A DNA stretch of 64,000 nucleotides, from positions 62,001 to 126,000 of the forward strand of contig KE561154.1 in assembly GCA_000442015.1 (NCBI GenBank), written 5' to 3'. The notes beneath the pieces are model-generated. The model worked only from the letters and a program-made list of their open reading frames with translations. It ran no database searches and was not told the DNA's origin. The position numbers were made by a program, and so were the translations under genes. Source of the stretch: Rozella allomycis CSF55 (lineage: Eukaryota > Rozellomycota). Positions 34,831 to 47,461 of the stretch are shown in pieces (within the stretch, counting starts at the first letter, position 1; each line of letters opens with the position of its first letter).

Positions 34831-35080
34831 GATAAGGATAGCAAATAATCAATTTTGCACTCCAAGTCATAATTCACATATAATAATCGAGCCTCCATTC
34901 CGTATCAGACTCGCCCTGCACATTATTATATCTACATGAACACCCATATAATAATCAAGTGATCACTCTGAGTGATACTTGCTNTAATTATCCCTGCTAC
35001 ATATAGAAGGCTAGGATAATCTAAATGAAATAATAACATTCTCATCGTACTTTCCTTTCCTATCTTTCTTAAACATCTNA
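34811..35080. repeat. Dispersed repeat cluster between N's
   Basis: Contains CATTCCGCATGATA and CATATAATAATCAAGTGATCA-type segments that match, in inverted orientation, the repeats near 59281-59400 and 26530-26575. N's at 34984 and 35080 bound it. Confidence 0.5.
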
Positions 35081-35880
35081 TCTATTTTCAATTAGATTAT
35101 GTTCAACATTTGTTGGATATGAAATAGAATCAGATACAGAAGAGGAATTAGATCGATTAATAAAATGTAAATTTGATTGATTAGATAAATTTGAAGAAGA
35201 AAGATTAGAAATATGAGACTGAGAATGATTTGATTCAAAAGAATGTAATGAAGGATTGATGGAATGAAAATTTTGAGACCATGGACTGCCATATGGTGGC
35301 GCAATGTTTTGAAACTGATAACCACGAGGTGGCTGAAAGTAGAATAGGTACCGAAACATCCTGGTAAGTTGAGAAGCATACTTTTCAGCAACACTAAATT
35401 CTGATACTAGTTTTGAAAATTGAGACAAGGACAGAACAAAACCTTTGCTTGCTGTTGCCAAACTGTTGGCGAGGGCTACGTCAAAGCCGCGTTCAAAAGT
35501 GCTGTCGCTTCTCCCTGTTAAAGGTCAAAAAGAGATTCCAAATCTTGACAAATAGGAAGCTCTAGGATTTCACAAGTAGACAAGAAAGATTCCTTTGCTT
35601 CCTCAATGTCTTCATACCTTTGCAGTAGATTTCCAGCATTTTCGGCTGTCCAAAAGATTTCTACAGGCTTTTGGTCAGTTTTTCGCACCAAATCTATTCA
35701 TTAAACTTGAAAATAACAATGGAAAGCCGTTGTGACTGAGTTCATTTAAAAGTTTTTCTTCAGCCAGGGTATATGATTTTAGAATTTCCCGAATAGCAAA
35801 CAAAACAATATTCAAGATTGTTCACACCAGCCATCGGAAAGTACTGTCTTTTTTCATTCGGCCAGGCTCCGTCAACGATC
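35081..35880 (-). other. Fragmented coding region, unidentified
   Basis: Several minus-strand frames look coding: FAIREILKSYTLAEEKLLNE, then PVEIFWTAENAGNLLQRYED...FLSTCEILELPICQDL, then FDVALANSLATASKGFVLSLSQF...FYFQPPRGYQFQNIAPPYG and a Ser/Asn-rich tail. Each passes to the next only if one base is inserted or removed in a short A/T run, so the stretch is either a decayed gene or a poorly sequenced one. I cannot name the family. The 3' end stops at an N (35080). Confidence 0.45.
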
Positions 35881-35940
35881 AAGGAATATTAATCATGTCT
35901 GATTTGTGAGTAAAATTGAGTAAAATATAACCTAAAGGTA

Positions 35941-36060
35941 CTTTCCGTCGTACCAGGGTTTCTCATTGCATTTCATAGAGGGATTCTCATCCCAACCTTG
36001 TTAGATTAATTATCAAAGAGAGGAGTCATAACTCTCAAAGGATCTCTTAANTTGCCCCTT
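35941..36060. repeat. Two contig-end repeats side by side
   Basis: 35945-35995 is related to 19441-19491 and 34764-34810. 36007-36050 is almost identical to 26791-26833 (one C/T difference). An N follows at 36051. Confidence 0.65.
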
Positions 36061-36207
36061 ATAAATAGGGAAAAAGATTACAAAACAATAACAACAAGCT
36101 ACGGTCCAACATACAAAGTCAAAGTATGGGCCAAAGCTAAGCAAGGCCAGAAACCAGACCAGCAATCCAAAGCTCCTGACAATTCGAAAAAAGAATAAGC
36201 AAATTTA

Positions 36208-37532
36208 TTATCTAGCCGATGTGTTAAATTGTTGGTAGTATTCGTCTTTTGGCCTATTTTGATAAACAATCTTATCCAAGAACATTTTCCTATATTAATT
36301 AGATTTGATATTTACCTTTCGGCTTGCTCTATTGCTAGCTCCTCGTTCTCCCTCTTGTCCTGTTCAAAGCGCCTCTTGGCCGCAATCTTCGCTTCGTTTT
36401 CCAGGTGTTCAATCTGATGCAGGATTCTTTGCTGTTCTTTAGCATGAGCCAAGGCTTCTTCTTTCTGTTGTTGAATTTTTCTTTGATTTTCTTGTCTTTG
36501 GTATTCTTGCAAGTCCTGAATTTGCTTGATTTGCTCGGCGGACATTCCCTTGAACTGATCCACACGAATTCTCTAAAATATAACACAATATGTTACCTAT
36601 GTGGTCCATAAACTGATTTCATTTGTGATCTGCTTTCAGTTAGAAACGGTCCTTCACAATGGCCCTTGATTTCCAACGCATTCATTTCTTGTTCAATTTT
36701 ACGCTGCAGTGCCTCTCGATCTTTTTTCTGTTGTGCCTATAACTCTAAGACTTATAAAATTACGAGCCTCATATTCTCTTCCAGAATTTCTCGCGCCTTG
36801 TTGGCTCGGAAATTCTTCTCTGACAATTCATACTGCTCCCTTAAACTCACCAGTTCAGCTTGTCTTTTGGCTTCCAGCATATCTTCTTCTTTCCTCTTCT
36901 CATTCAATCGTCTTTCTTCCTCCTTCTTCTCATGCACCCATTTCCTCATCTGCATTTTCTGGAGTTTCGCACGTTCAGCAGCCATCTGATCTTCCCCATC
37001 GAATTCTTGCAATGCCGAAACTCCAACATCAGTCTCATGATCCTTTGTGNGTTATTATGGTATTATTTCATCAATCTCTTAAATAGATTATTTTAACTCG
37101 TTAAAAAGAGAAAAACTTATTTTATTGCAACCCATAAGGCACATAAATTTTTGTCATGNCCGGTCGCTGGTGATTTCTTCTAAATTCATCCAACTCTTTC
37201 TTCTGCAATCTCTTTTCCTGTTCTTCTTCTTGCTTTCTTTGTTCCAATATTTTCATTATTCTTAATGTCTCTTGATCTGAAACATGTTTACATAAAGAAC
37301 GTACCATATGTCTTGTTTCGTTCTGATTCCATGCGTGCCTTTTCTTTTTTAATCTCTTCCTGTGCTCTTAAGGTATCGACGTCTACCTGGATTATTTATT
37401 GAATCAAATGAATACACCCATTGTTCTTACACTTGCATTGAAAAATCTCTCTTTGCGTTCTTTTTCTTCTCTTCTGCGTCTTTCAATGGCTAATTTTTCG
37501 AATTCCTCTCTGGATTGCTCAAGTCTAAACAT
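36208..37532 (-). CDS. RIB43A flagellar doublet-microtubule inner protein
   Basis: A coiled-coil filament protein that lines ribbon protofilaments in axonemal doublets. Exons: 37532-37416, 37386-37305, 37276-37160, 37049-36764, 36736-36597, 36570-36316 and 36289-36208, with introns of 26-29 nt. Signatures are RFFNASVRTMG-VDVDTL, FRRNHQRP, VSALQEFDGEDQ, RVDQFKGMSAEQIKQIQ and the C-terminal YYQQFNTSAR. Between 37050 and 37159 an unrelated AT-rich segment sits between two N's and interrupts the reading. It shares sequence with 37648-37710, so it looks like a misplaced contig end rather than part of the gene. Confidence 0.9.
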
Positions 37533-38200
37533 CTGTTGTCAAGCGCACTTGTGATGCGTAGCAAGGTATAGCAACTTAAAGTTTTAGGCGAAATGANCCA
37601 AGATTGAATAATATTATTTTTATTTAGTATTGGCATAAGAAATATTAGACTATTTTAACTCAAAATACTTTGGTACAACCCATAAGGCACCTCAATGTTT
37701 GTCATGGAAGTATAAGAACGATGTCGGTGTTTAGTNATTTGTGATGCAATTGAAACAATTTTTTCTTTTTTTAAAATATATCAACTTTAATAAGGGAAGT
37801 CAACTTTTGCAAGTTGAACAATATTGAATTTCTAGTTCTAAATTCGCAATGTGTAAAGGGAAGCGGCGATTGGCTTAATATGGTACCAGTTAGTGGCCTT
37901 GGTTTGATAATGGACTCAAGATCTTACCGAGCGCTTTTATGGCGTAGNNNNNNNNNNNNNNNNNNNNNNNNNNNNNNNNNNNNCACCTGTTTATTCATTT
38001 GAGAGACTTTAATCTTGAAAGACCTTGGCGGGGCGGGGCGCTTTGATATCTAGCGAGTAAAGGTTAGTATCCCAATCTGTATCATGCATGGACTCAACTT
38101 GGGATAAGGATTGATTGGACTTGCTTGAAATTATCACACCTGTATTTAATTTCAATCTTGAAAAGGTTATTTAAAACAAACTATTAAATAATCCAATATA
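37533..38200. other. Assembly gap region
   Basis: Contains N's at 37597 and 37736 and a run of about 36 N's at 37948-37983. 37648-37710 repeats sequence found at 37087-37158. No gene supported. Confidence 0.7.
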
Positions 38201-41200
38201 TTAATGATGATTTATTAAATAACGGTGTAAATGCTTGCCACTCTGAACAGCCTTGACAATGACAGTTTCATAAAGATTCACTGGTATGGCATCACGATCT
38301 ATTCCCAGCCACCCCAGTAATTTTTCAAATCTCGGTGTAGCATCGCCCATAAACTTTAGTTGTGGTTCCAAAATCATTTGCGAAGAAGGCTGAAATTTTC
38401 TGTCGCTTCTAGTTGTTGTTGTATTTGAAGTTAATAGATTGAGAGTCTCCTGCAGAAACTTGTACAAGCCGAGGTTTAATGATGCGTCGATTGGATGATC
38501 AAATTCTGAGATTAATTGATAGTAATGAATGTTGTTTATTTCTTCGACTTCCATGTAGAGAGTGCATTGTGGTATTGTAACTATATTCTTTTTAGATGAA
38601 TCGTTGAGGAAATTGATTAGTTGAAGACAAGATTTGTAATTTTTTAATGAAACATCTTTTGATTGTTTTTGAATTGAAAATGCTTCGAATTGAATGACTA
38701 GTTCTTCAAGCTTTGAATGGTTAACGTTTATTAGAATTTCTTTGGTTGACGCAGAAACAAAATCAATTTCTGAAAATGAATTTTTGTAAAGCAGAAAGTT
38801 TATTTCATTTCCTCTCACTAAAAACTTAAACGGAAGATCTAAAATGTTAGATTCAACCTTCAAATCCTCTTTTTCATTTAGAGAAATTAATTGAAAAATC
38901 TTTTCTTTAATTTTCATCAACTGATTTTGACTTTCTTTATGCATCGCCAAATAAAATTTGTTAAAATAAAAATCAATCGAAAATTCCAAATTTTTTTCTT
39001 TTAAAACAAAAATAGATCTATCTAGATAAAACATTAAAAATTTTTCAAAATCATATCCACAGAATACATCAATTAAATCAAAACTTGCAAAATAACCCAA
39101 ATTTCTTCCAATGAATAGATCCAACAATGAAAAATTAATATTCAATCTTCCTTTATTTTCTAAATTTATTGAATTTGAATTAAAATAAAACGAATTTGGA
39201 TTTTTTCTAATAATAGATTTCTGAATTTCCAAAATAGATGATCCGAGAGTCTGGGAAGCATCAATATTTATTTTTATGTTTTGAATTGCCCCACTAAAAT
39301 ATTTATCAATCTTTTGAACGACATCCTGATCAATGTCATCCTGATCAACAACATTATTATCATCATTATCTTTGTTGATGTTCCATGCTTTAATAAATGA
39401 AATCAGATCATTAATATTTCTCAACACTACAAACACATTTAACTGATCTGAATAGAAGATTATTGATTGTTTAGAAATAAAAGGAATATTTGACGAATTC
39501 ACTGAACAAGATTGAAATGACAAACTAAAGCTATCAGTCTTTGAATGAATATGTTTAAACGACAAACTCATCAAAGGAAAACTCAAATTAACTAAATTAT
39601 GAACATTATTGTCTTCAACCAATGCAGCAGACTCACACTTTATTAAATCCCCTTTAACATTCATCTCAAAGTAATCAAAACTCTTCAATATCAAGTCAAA
39701 TTCTTTTATTTCAACTTTAAATTCTCTTAAAGCCCCTCCACTTTCCATTGAATTCATCAAGACCAAAACATCAGGCATCAACGTTCCTTGCACTTTACCC
39801 ACTCTCAATTCCTTCATATCAACAAGACAAAAATCAATTATTTCCACATTATTCAATTTATTAAAAGAAAAAGAAAAGAAATCAAAACAAAATTCAAGAT
39901 TTGGTGGCTTGGCTACCATAGGAATAGATGAAGATGGCGTTTCAAACGGAAGACTAAACCCCACCAACGCTTTATAATGCTTGAAATTCAAATTCAAACC
40001 ACCATTCCTAAATCTACATCTTCCATTCTCATACAACAACCCATCCACCTTAAACACAACATCCATTCCATCCAACAATGTAACATTACCAATACCAGCT
40101 CTAAAACTCTCAGAACTAACCAAACAATCTCTAATCTCCAAAAACCAAGTATCATCAATCGTCAGCTTAAACTCATCCACAATCACCTTGAAACTAACCA
40201 TCGACTTTGACGATCTCATTCTCTCCCTAATAATCACCACTTGCCTATTCAAAGTAACCGCCTGTCTATTATTAATCTTCTTTATCCACTCCTTAAAAAA
40301 CTGCAGCAGGGACCCAAGACACTGAAAACTAGTCACAGTCATTATCTTGCTAATCTTGAAATCATAGCAGCTTAGATAATCCACCAACTGCCATTCGAAA
40401 TTAAATGAGAATAAAGTCAACTCTGCTACTTTGAAAATGGCGCCAGATTGAACACCTGTTAATGACCAGGGTAATGAATGGCGTTTGGAGCCAATTATTT
40501 GGCCGGTTTCTATTGAGAANTGGAGCCCATTATTTGGCCGGTTTCTATTGAGAATATTTTGTTATTTGTTTTAAATGAAATTGTTGAACCCAAACTGGCT
40601 ACTTTGATATTCATTAATGATGGGGAATTGGTGGTCATCTTAACATTTAGCAGCTCGTTGAAAGCAACTTCGTAATAGAATAGAATTGTGTCAAGGGATT
40701 CTATAGTGTATTCCACTTGATCAACTATAATTGAATACCATTCATTATTCGCTCTTAATAGAAATCTTGGAAGTTGCATTGAGGATTGCTCTGTCACATA
40801 CTTTGTTTTTATAATTGTTTCAGGCCAAAAGATTGAATATTTACCATCCACTACAACAACTCTAATGAATGAAGTTTCTGACTGTACATGCATTGATTTC
40901 AATGGTTCAAATTCCAATTTCAAACAACCAAGACATACACTTCCCTTATTAAACAAGGATTTACTTTGATTTGATTCTCCATTGCTTAATAAACTAGAAA
41001 ATTCATGATAAAGAATACTCGCTCTTTCTAAACAAAGAGTACAAGCCAAACACTCAATAAACAATGTAAAATATAAACTCTCAATAGTTTTTGAAATAAC
41101 ATTTGAAACATTAAACGCTATCCCATTAAACTTGCATTCTAGGATTGTTTCTTCATTTCTGAAAATTCTGAAATCCAAAAATGGTAAATAGAGCAAATTA

Positions 41201-44200
41201 CTCTTGTCAAGAATAGCTCTTTGTTTTCTTTTAATAGAAGATATATCATCATTGTGGGGTAAATCACTTGGAGATACTGATAGAAACGAATAGATCATTG
41301 ATTGTGTGTTGAGATTGACTGTATAGTTGAAATAGTGAAATTGACAGTTTATGTTATGGATTAGCATATTGTAGATTCCTTTAAACTTTATTATGGAATC
41401 ATCTACTTGTTTATTATCTTTATTAAGATTGAAGAATATATTGAGAAGATTGTGATGTAAATTGATGTCGATGTAATCAATAGAAGAAATGATGTTTGAA
41501 TCTTTTGAATCATCGTTTAAAGAGAGATAACCCTTTGAACACAGATTTTGAATACTTAAAAGATTATCCATCCAATTCAAAGAAACATTTATTTTAGATT
41601 TCAAATCTCCACAAACTTTGAATATTTTCTCATTCATAAACAAAAAAATTGGCATATTTTGAATCAACGTTGATGACCAATTAGAAAATAATTTATTAAT
41701 CTCATTCAATGAAATATTTGAATTTAGAGAATTATCAAAACAGAAATCAGATGACATTAAATGTTCTAATCTTGATAAAAGTTTGTATTGATCAGAAATA
41801 ATCAAAGGATTTTGAATTAATCTTCTTATATTGGATGGCTTGGTAATGAAAACTGGCTCAGTTAAAACTTTTAATGAATATTCAGCCAATTGATAGATTA
41901 AATTGTTTGTATCATTTGAACTAAAGTTGGGTAATTTTATTAGATTAATAAAGTCTATAAATTCAAAATCTTTTTGTATTTTGCAATCCAAATTGAAATT
42001 CAATTCTATTTCTTGTGAATCATGATACTCGATAAAGAAATTTGTTAATGTTGAATCTCCCCAGACATTTAAATTGAAATCTAATAATTTACATTCCATT
42101 AAAAGATTATGAAAACTAAATTCATTCAGATTGTTTAAAATCTCACAATAATTTATTTGAATATTCTTTGAAAATATTTCTAAAATTCCCTTTTCATTCA
42201 TATATTGGATTATTGTAGATTGATTTCTAACAATGCATCTACTAGATTTAATACAAGACAAGAGATTCATGTGAATTTGATCCATCATTGATCTCACATC
42301 TCTCTTCCTAGTCAAAGAGTTAATATCTTTGATTAAAGCATCAGAAATGAAGATGTTTAAAGTAGAATTAATTTCAATCAAAGTTTCCAATTGATCAGAC
42401 CCTGGTAATTCAATTTGGTAAATTTCAGATTCACTTTTATTAATTGTAAATATTTTTCTTTGATTATTAATTACAAACTTTTCATTTATCTTTTTGAATG
42501 TATTCAAGTAACGTGAATAAGTTAATTTGTTTTTATTATTCGCACAAGATTGTTTTTGAGGAAACTTTGGTGAATGTAAACTAGAAAGTGATTTAAATGA
42601 TATTTCATCAAACGAAGTAGAATCTGATTTCAGCCCTTCTACATTCATCTTTGATTCAATATCTATTTTAGATTCAATGTTCAATTTGGACTCTCGTTGA
42701 GTTGACTTGTTTCTTTCTTTACTTTCACTTTCAAATATATCATAGAATCCATGAAATGCTAAAAATTCTCTCTGTTGTTTCTCAATTTCAATCTTTTCTC
42801 TCTCAACAATTCTCACTTGATCTACCTTGACTCCGCCACATTCTAAAAATAGTTCATCATCTNTAGCCCTTCTACATTCATTTTTGATTCAATATCTATT
42901 TTAGGGCCAATGTTCAATTTGGACTCTCGTTGAGATTGTCTATTTAACTTGTTTCTTTCTTTACTTTCACTTTCAAATATATCATAGAATCCATGAAATG
43001 CTAAAAATTCTCTCTGTTGTTTCTCAATTTCAATCTTTTCTCTCTCAACAATTCTCACTTGATCTACCTTGACTCCGCCACATTCTAAAAATAGTTCATC
43101 ATCTTGTATGACAAAAGATAGGGATAAATCATCAAAAGAATAAACAGATTCAATATAATTATTCTTTGATACTGAACTTGAATAATATTTAACATTTGAA
43201 GCTATAATTATTACATCATCAAACATTGCATTGATAGAATTTAGAGTAAATGACATTATAAAGGCTTCAATTGAGTGCATTGATTTAAGTTTGATAGAAT
43301 CTTCTAATCCATAATAATGATACATGGAAGTCTTATAAGCATCATACAGCAATATAGAATCATTAATCTTTCCACTTAAACAGCCAAACGTTCCAGTAAT
43401 GTTTGCATAAAATAAATTAAATGGTGAAACTCCATAATAATTTTGTTGAGTTATTTCAATACCTATTTAAGAGATTTGAATCTATTACATTCTAATGAAA
43501 GACTAGCATTTGAATCATCATTAGTGGATATCTTTATTTTATCAGTTTGAAAAACCAAATCTTTTATTAAATTTAATTAATATTTACTCTTTTTTGAATT
43601 GAAACTTTCCAAATTAATTGACCCCTGTTCAAGAATTACATAAACGCCACTTTCAAATGAAAACAATCTACTTGGAATAAAAACATTTGAATTTTCTATC
43701 AAAAGATTCAATTCATATTCAAATAGATTCACATTCTTAAATCTAACAATCCAATCCTTTTCCCTCTCATCCCCCTGCCGGTATTCATCAATTGTAATAA
43801 AGGATTGTTGAACCCCACTAAAATTTTCAATCAGCTGGAATATTATTCTTACAGCAAAGCCCGACAGTNATCAGCTGGAATAAAACTTTAACAGCAAACC
43901 CCGACAGTTTAAATTTACCATTTTTAAGCTTTTAAAATTCATTGAATAATTTACTAAAATATTAAAAGCCATTTTATCCACATTTGAATCACAGATATCA
44001 TAATAATATTCATAATTGAAATCTATTTTAATCATCGACGCTTGAAGAAGATTAAATTTGGTTTGGTTTGCAAAACATGCGACGGTATGTGACTGTGGCA
44101 AAGACAATTCAATAAATGGTTTAAATATCTTCAAAACCTCAATAATCAATCTTTACTTGAATATCAAATGGAATGAATGACTTTTCTTGTTCAAATTCAT

Positions 44201-46027
44201 CAAACTCCAATTGACACTTAAAATGACTCTTTGGCGAGTATATTGTTATTAAAGCTATATCAATACACTAATAAATTTACTATTTTCATTTTTGTCACAC
44301 GGCTGTTGAATTATATTCAATTCATTACAATGAAACACAACATTCGACTCTGTAAGATTCACATTAACGAAATAAACAAACGGTACAAATTCATTCAAAC
44401 GAATCTTTGGCTTTTGTGAAAAATCATTTGAAATATCATTAAACTGGAAAACATGCTCTTTCAACAAAAATACACTAGCTTTATGGCCACTAATCGTAAT
44501 CTCCCATTTAGCCTGGTCTCTCCATTTCAAGGGATAAACAGTCAAAATATGAAATCTAAGATGTTCTGCATTCAAAAATTGTGAATAATTAACACTCGTT
44601 TTAATAACAGCTTCCTTGAACGTAATTTCATATTCTGTCCGTGTTCCAGTCTCACTGTATACCATGGGAACATTAACATTAATAATCACACCATGCGATT
44701 CAACATCAACCCACCCATAAGCTCTCTTCATTGCATTTTCATTGTTGAACCGATAGTCCTTGGATGCCTCTCTATGCGGAATGCGCCAATTTGTTTTCCC
44801 AGTGAATTGAACAAAAACTTTAAATTTGGTATATTTTCTCATCTGTCCAATTATAAACTGATCATCTGCCTTCATGTCATGGAAATGGAACGGGTAGAAA
44901 TATTTCATAAACAAATCTCTTTGTCTGTCTGCCCAGGGTCCATATTTTATTACAGAATTGTGAAATATCAAATCTAGTCCCCATTGCGGCGGCAATTCTT
45001 CATCCTGCCCTGATGATGGATGGATCCCTTTTATTTCATTAATAATCAAATTTACCTGCTTGGTCTACATAGTAATTCATTTTCAGTGAATCTGACTGCA
45101 AAATCTCAATCACCTTGGCATACTCCCCATCATCAATTTCAACCATCTCTCTCATCCCAATCGTTTCAACTGCAGTCTTCCTCTTAAATATCCTCCTCCA
45201 ATTAAATCCTCCACGCAGTCCCCCACCTTCCATCTCCTCAACCTGCACTCTATTATAATCAATATTCGTCCTCTGCCGAATTTTCAAAACACTAACCACC
45301 AAAATCAACACACTCTTGGCAACATCCTGGCTGCTTCTCGACGGCATCGCGCCATAAACTCCACTCGCTTTTTGAAACTCGGCAACAAATATAGTAGGAA
45401 TGTTTTTATTGCCAATCAGTAATGCACTCTTGCCAAGGTCCAGAAACATGGGCACATGGTTGATCCATTCACGTGATAAATTGATCGAGGGCAATTCAAA
45501 AGGGTACTGTGCGGGATCTTTCAAATGGTTGATCCAATAATACGCGGCTGTATTGTTATATAGAAATACTTCGATTCCCGAAGCGCATATTGCTAGTCGG
45601 CATCTTTTGCCATTTTCATCTCTCTATTTCAAAATGCGATTTTACCATAGTCGTTTTCATTCAAATTAACCTCAATCCCCCTTCTAGTCTCAGATATCCA
45701 GTATCTTCTAACACTAACCAATCCAACATACCTAATAGTAATGCTGCCCTCGGCTATCGACACCATCATATTCTCGCTAATGTATTTCACATTCTTAAAC
45801 AGCAATTGACCTCCCAGCAAGGAAAACTTTATCGACTCTTATCATTATCAATTAAACTGTTTACCGACATCTACATACACATTGCACTTTCTAGTTAGGT
45901 ATATCCGGGCAATGTAGAAAATGATTTGGGCTAGGATTCGGTTGGTGTAAAATACATAGAATGCAATGACTGTGATCACGACTAGAGAATACACCAAAAA
46001 TACGCCGAATTCTTCGATGCCTACCAT
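38201..46027 (-). CDS. CSF1: Giant bridge-like lipid-transfer protein, CSF1/BLTP1 family
   Basis: A repeating-beta-groove protein of about 2,400 residues that shuttles lipids between the ER and other membranes. Exons 46027-45865, 45837-45646, 45619-45056, 45027-44281, 44254-44157 and 44128-43588, then one long exon 43560-38201; introns are 26-28 nt. Residues ~12-35 form the N-terminal ER anchor, followed by the family strand pattern VESIKFSLLGGQLLFKNVKYI and the landmark KYGPWADRQRDLFMKYFYP. The C-terminus has GDATPRFEKLLGWLGI...IPVNLYETV, as in Csf1/KIAA1109. N's at 40520, 42863 and 43868 carry duplicated flanks, and single A's seem missing near 43465 and 43930, so the exact length is uncertain. 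Confidence 0.93.
42632..43104. repeat. Unmerged overlapping contig ends inside CSF1
   Basis: 42632-42862 and 42864-43104 encode the same ~75 residues on either side of an N, with several substitutions and a ~10-bp length difference. This looks like two allelic or near-identical contig ends placed end to end, not a protein repeat. Confidence 0.85.
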
Positions 46028-46109
46028 TCTTGGTGGCTGATGTTAAGACAATTTGAATTTGTGAAATCTTTTACAACAATAGGTACGACTTAGTATTTCT
46101 CGAATTCAA

Positions 46110-46182
46110 GCCCTGATAGCTCAATCGGTAGAGCGTGCGGCTTTTAACCGCAAGGTTCGGGGTTCGATCCCCCGTTGGGGCG
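46110..46182 (+). tRNA. tRNA-Lys (anticodon TTT)
   Basis: 73 nt, no intron. The acceptor stem pairs GCCCTGA with TTGGGGC (two G-T pairs). The D arm is GCTC/GAGC, the anticodon stem TGCGG/CCGCA around loop CTTTTAA, and the T stem CGGGG/CCCCG around TTCGATC. Anticodon TTT reads AAA/AAG. A-box and B-box promoter sequences are standard. It lies between CSF1 and the phosphatase gene. Confidence 0.97.
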
Positions 46183-46291
46183 CTTCTCTTTTGATTTTTG
46201 ACTATTTTAAACAATCTGAACGAGGATGGACATTCATTTGTAATCTTGAAAAATTTTTTTTATTTTAAATAATGATGTTTAAATTGTTTTA

Positions 46292-47243
46292 TTACATACG
46301 AGACAAATCAGCTTCAACTCCCTTTTCAATATCCATTAACTGGCCAATAAATCCGAGGTTAATTTGCAAAGTGACATTTTTGTCTTCCATGATTCTACAA
46401 GCCTACACTTATTCCATGTAAAGTACCTTTTACCTTTTTATATCCAATTTTGAAGCGGAACACAAGATACGCAACAACAATCGCAGCGCTTCTAGATCTT
46501 CCAGCCAAGCAATGCACAAGAACACATGAATCGTTATCCAATGCTTGGTCAATGAACTGAAAGCATGTTAGAAGGATGGCTTTCAAATCTTGTCTAGTGG
46601 TGTCCTTCAAGGGAACATGGCAATAAACGAATCTCTGGTCATTCTTGAAAACATTTTCGCATTCTTCTGCTACATTTAAAATGTATCGGATATTATAGGT
46701 CAATAGCACTTCCTTGTTTGATGCTTGCTGGTAGTCTCCAATAAACAGCCCGTCAATTATTTCAATGGGTTTGGAGAAGAATGGTTTTGGAGTTGTTGGT
46801 TTCCAGCAGGCGCCGCGGCAGTGGTTGATTGTGGATATGTCACGCACTATGAGGTAAGGATATTTTTCTTTGAACTGTTTTAAACCACCGTCCAACCAAT
46901 ATATATCACCCTTGCATTCTTGTTGAAGTTTGTTAATGAATAGCTGAATCTTACTAGACGAGTCCAATGGACATTTTGAAGCATGGTCAACTAAAACAAT
47001 TGATTTTGCATTGTCTCGTTTCTTAAATTCTTGCAAGAAATCACATTTTTTCATTATGGATTCAAGTTTGGCGCATGTGACAGACTTTCTTTTCAAGAGG
47101 AGTGACGGCGCGCAAATGTTAATGGAATGCATGATATGCGATGTAAGAAATTGAGATGGAGATCTAGTGTCTATTATAAGTATAAAACATGTGTCTGAAA
47201 TTATTTCTGCAAGCTGTTCCGGAGTGATGGCAGAGGCCGTCAT
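46292..47243 (-). CDS. Rhodanese plus dual-specificity phosphatase (MAP-kinase phosphatase-like)
   Basis: A 306-residue protein in two exons (47243-46434, 46402-46292) with a 31-nt intron. The N-terminal rhodanese/CH2-type domain (about residues 5-135, with IIDTRSPSQF) lacks an active cysteine loop, as in MAP-kinase phosphatases. The C-terminal DSP domain has HCLAGRSRSAA with catalytic Cys245, the general acid probably Asp in VPLKDTTRQD, and ends INLGFIGQLMDIEK. The domain order is that of MKPs, which dephosphorylate Thr/Tyr in MAP kinases. A docking motif is not obvious, so the exact substrate is unknown. Confidence 0.92.
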
Positions 47244-47461
47244 GACGTCACTTTTAAGGCGAAGACTAATACTTGTAGTTTCTTTAAATGCTACTGTGAT
47301 GAAAATAGTTTTTGATGTTGTTCAAGAATTTTGTTGAGCATCATATAGCGGCATATTGACGGATTCGGTCCCTACTTCCTCTGTCCTCGCACTAATTCAC
47401 CTTTCGAAATACAAGAGATATATTATAATAAATGGTCAAAATGATAAAGAAAAAGATTTTA

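Noticed and set aside
37049-37160. Extra exon of RIB43A between the N's at 37050 and 37159
   Set aside because: The segment has stops, matches 37648-37710 and is flanked by N's; it is a misplaced contig end.
45620-45645. A 24-nt intron in CSF1
   Set aside because: Careful reading of the reverse strand gives AGAGAG at the 3' end and a 26-nt intron that fits the frame.
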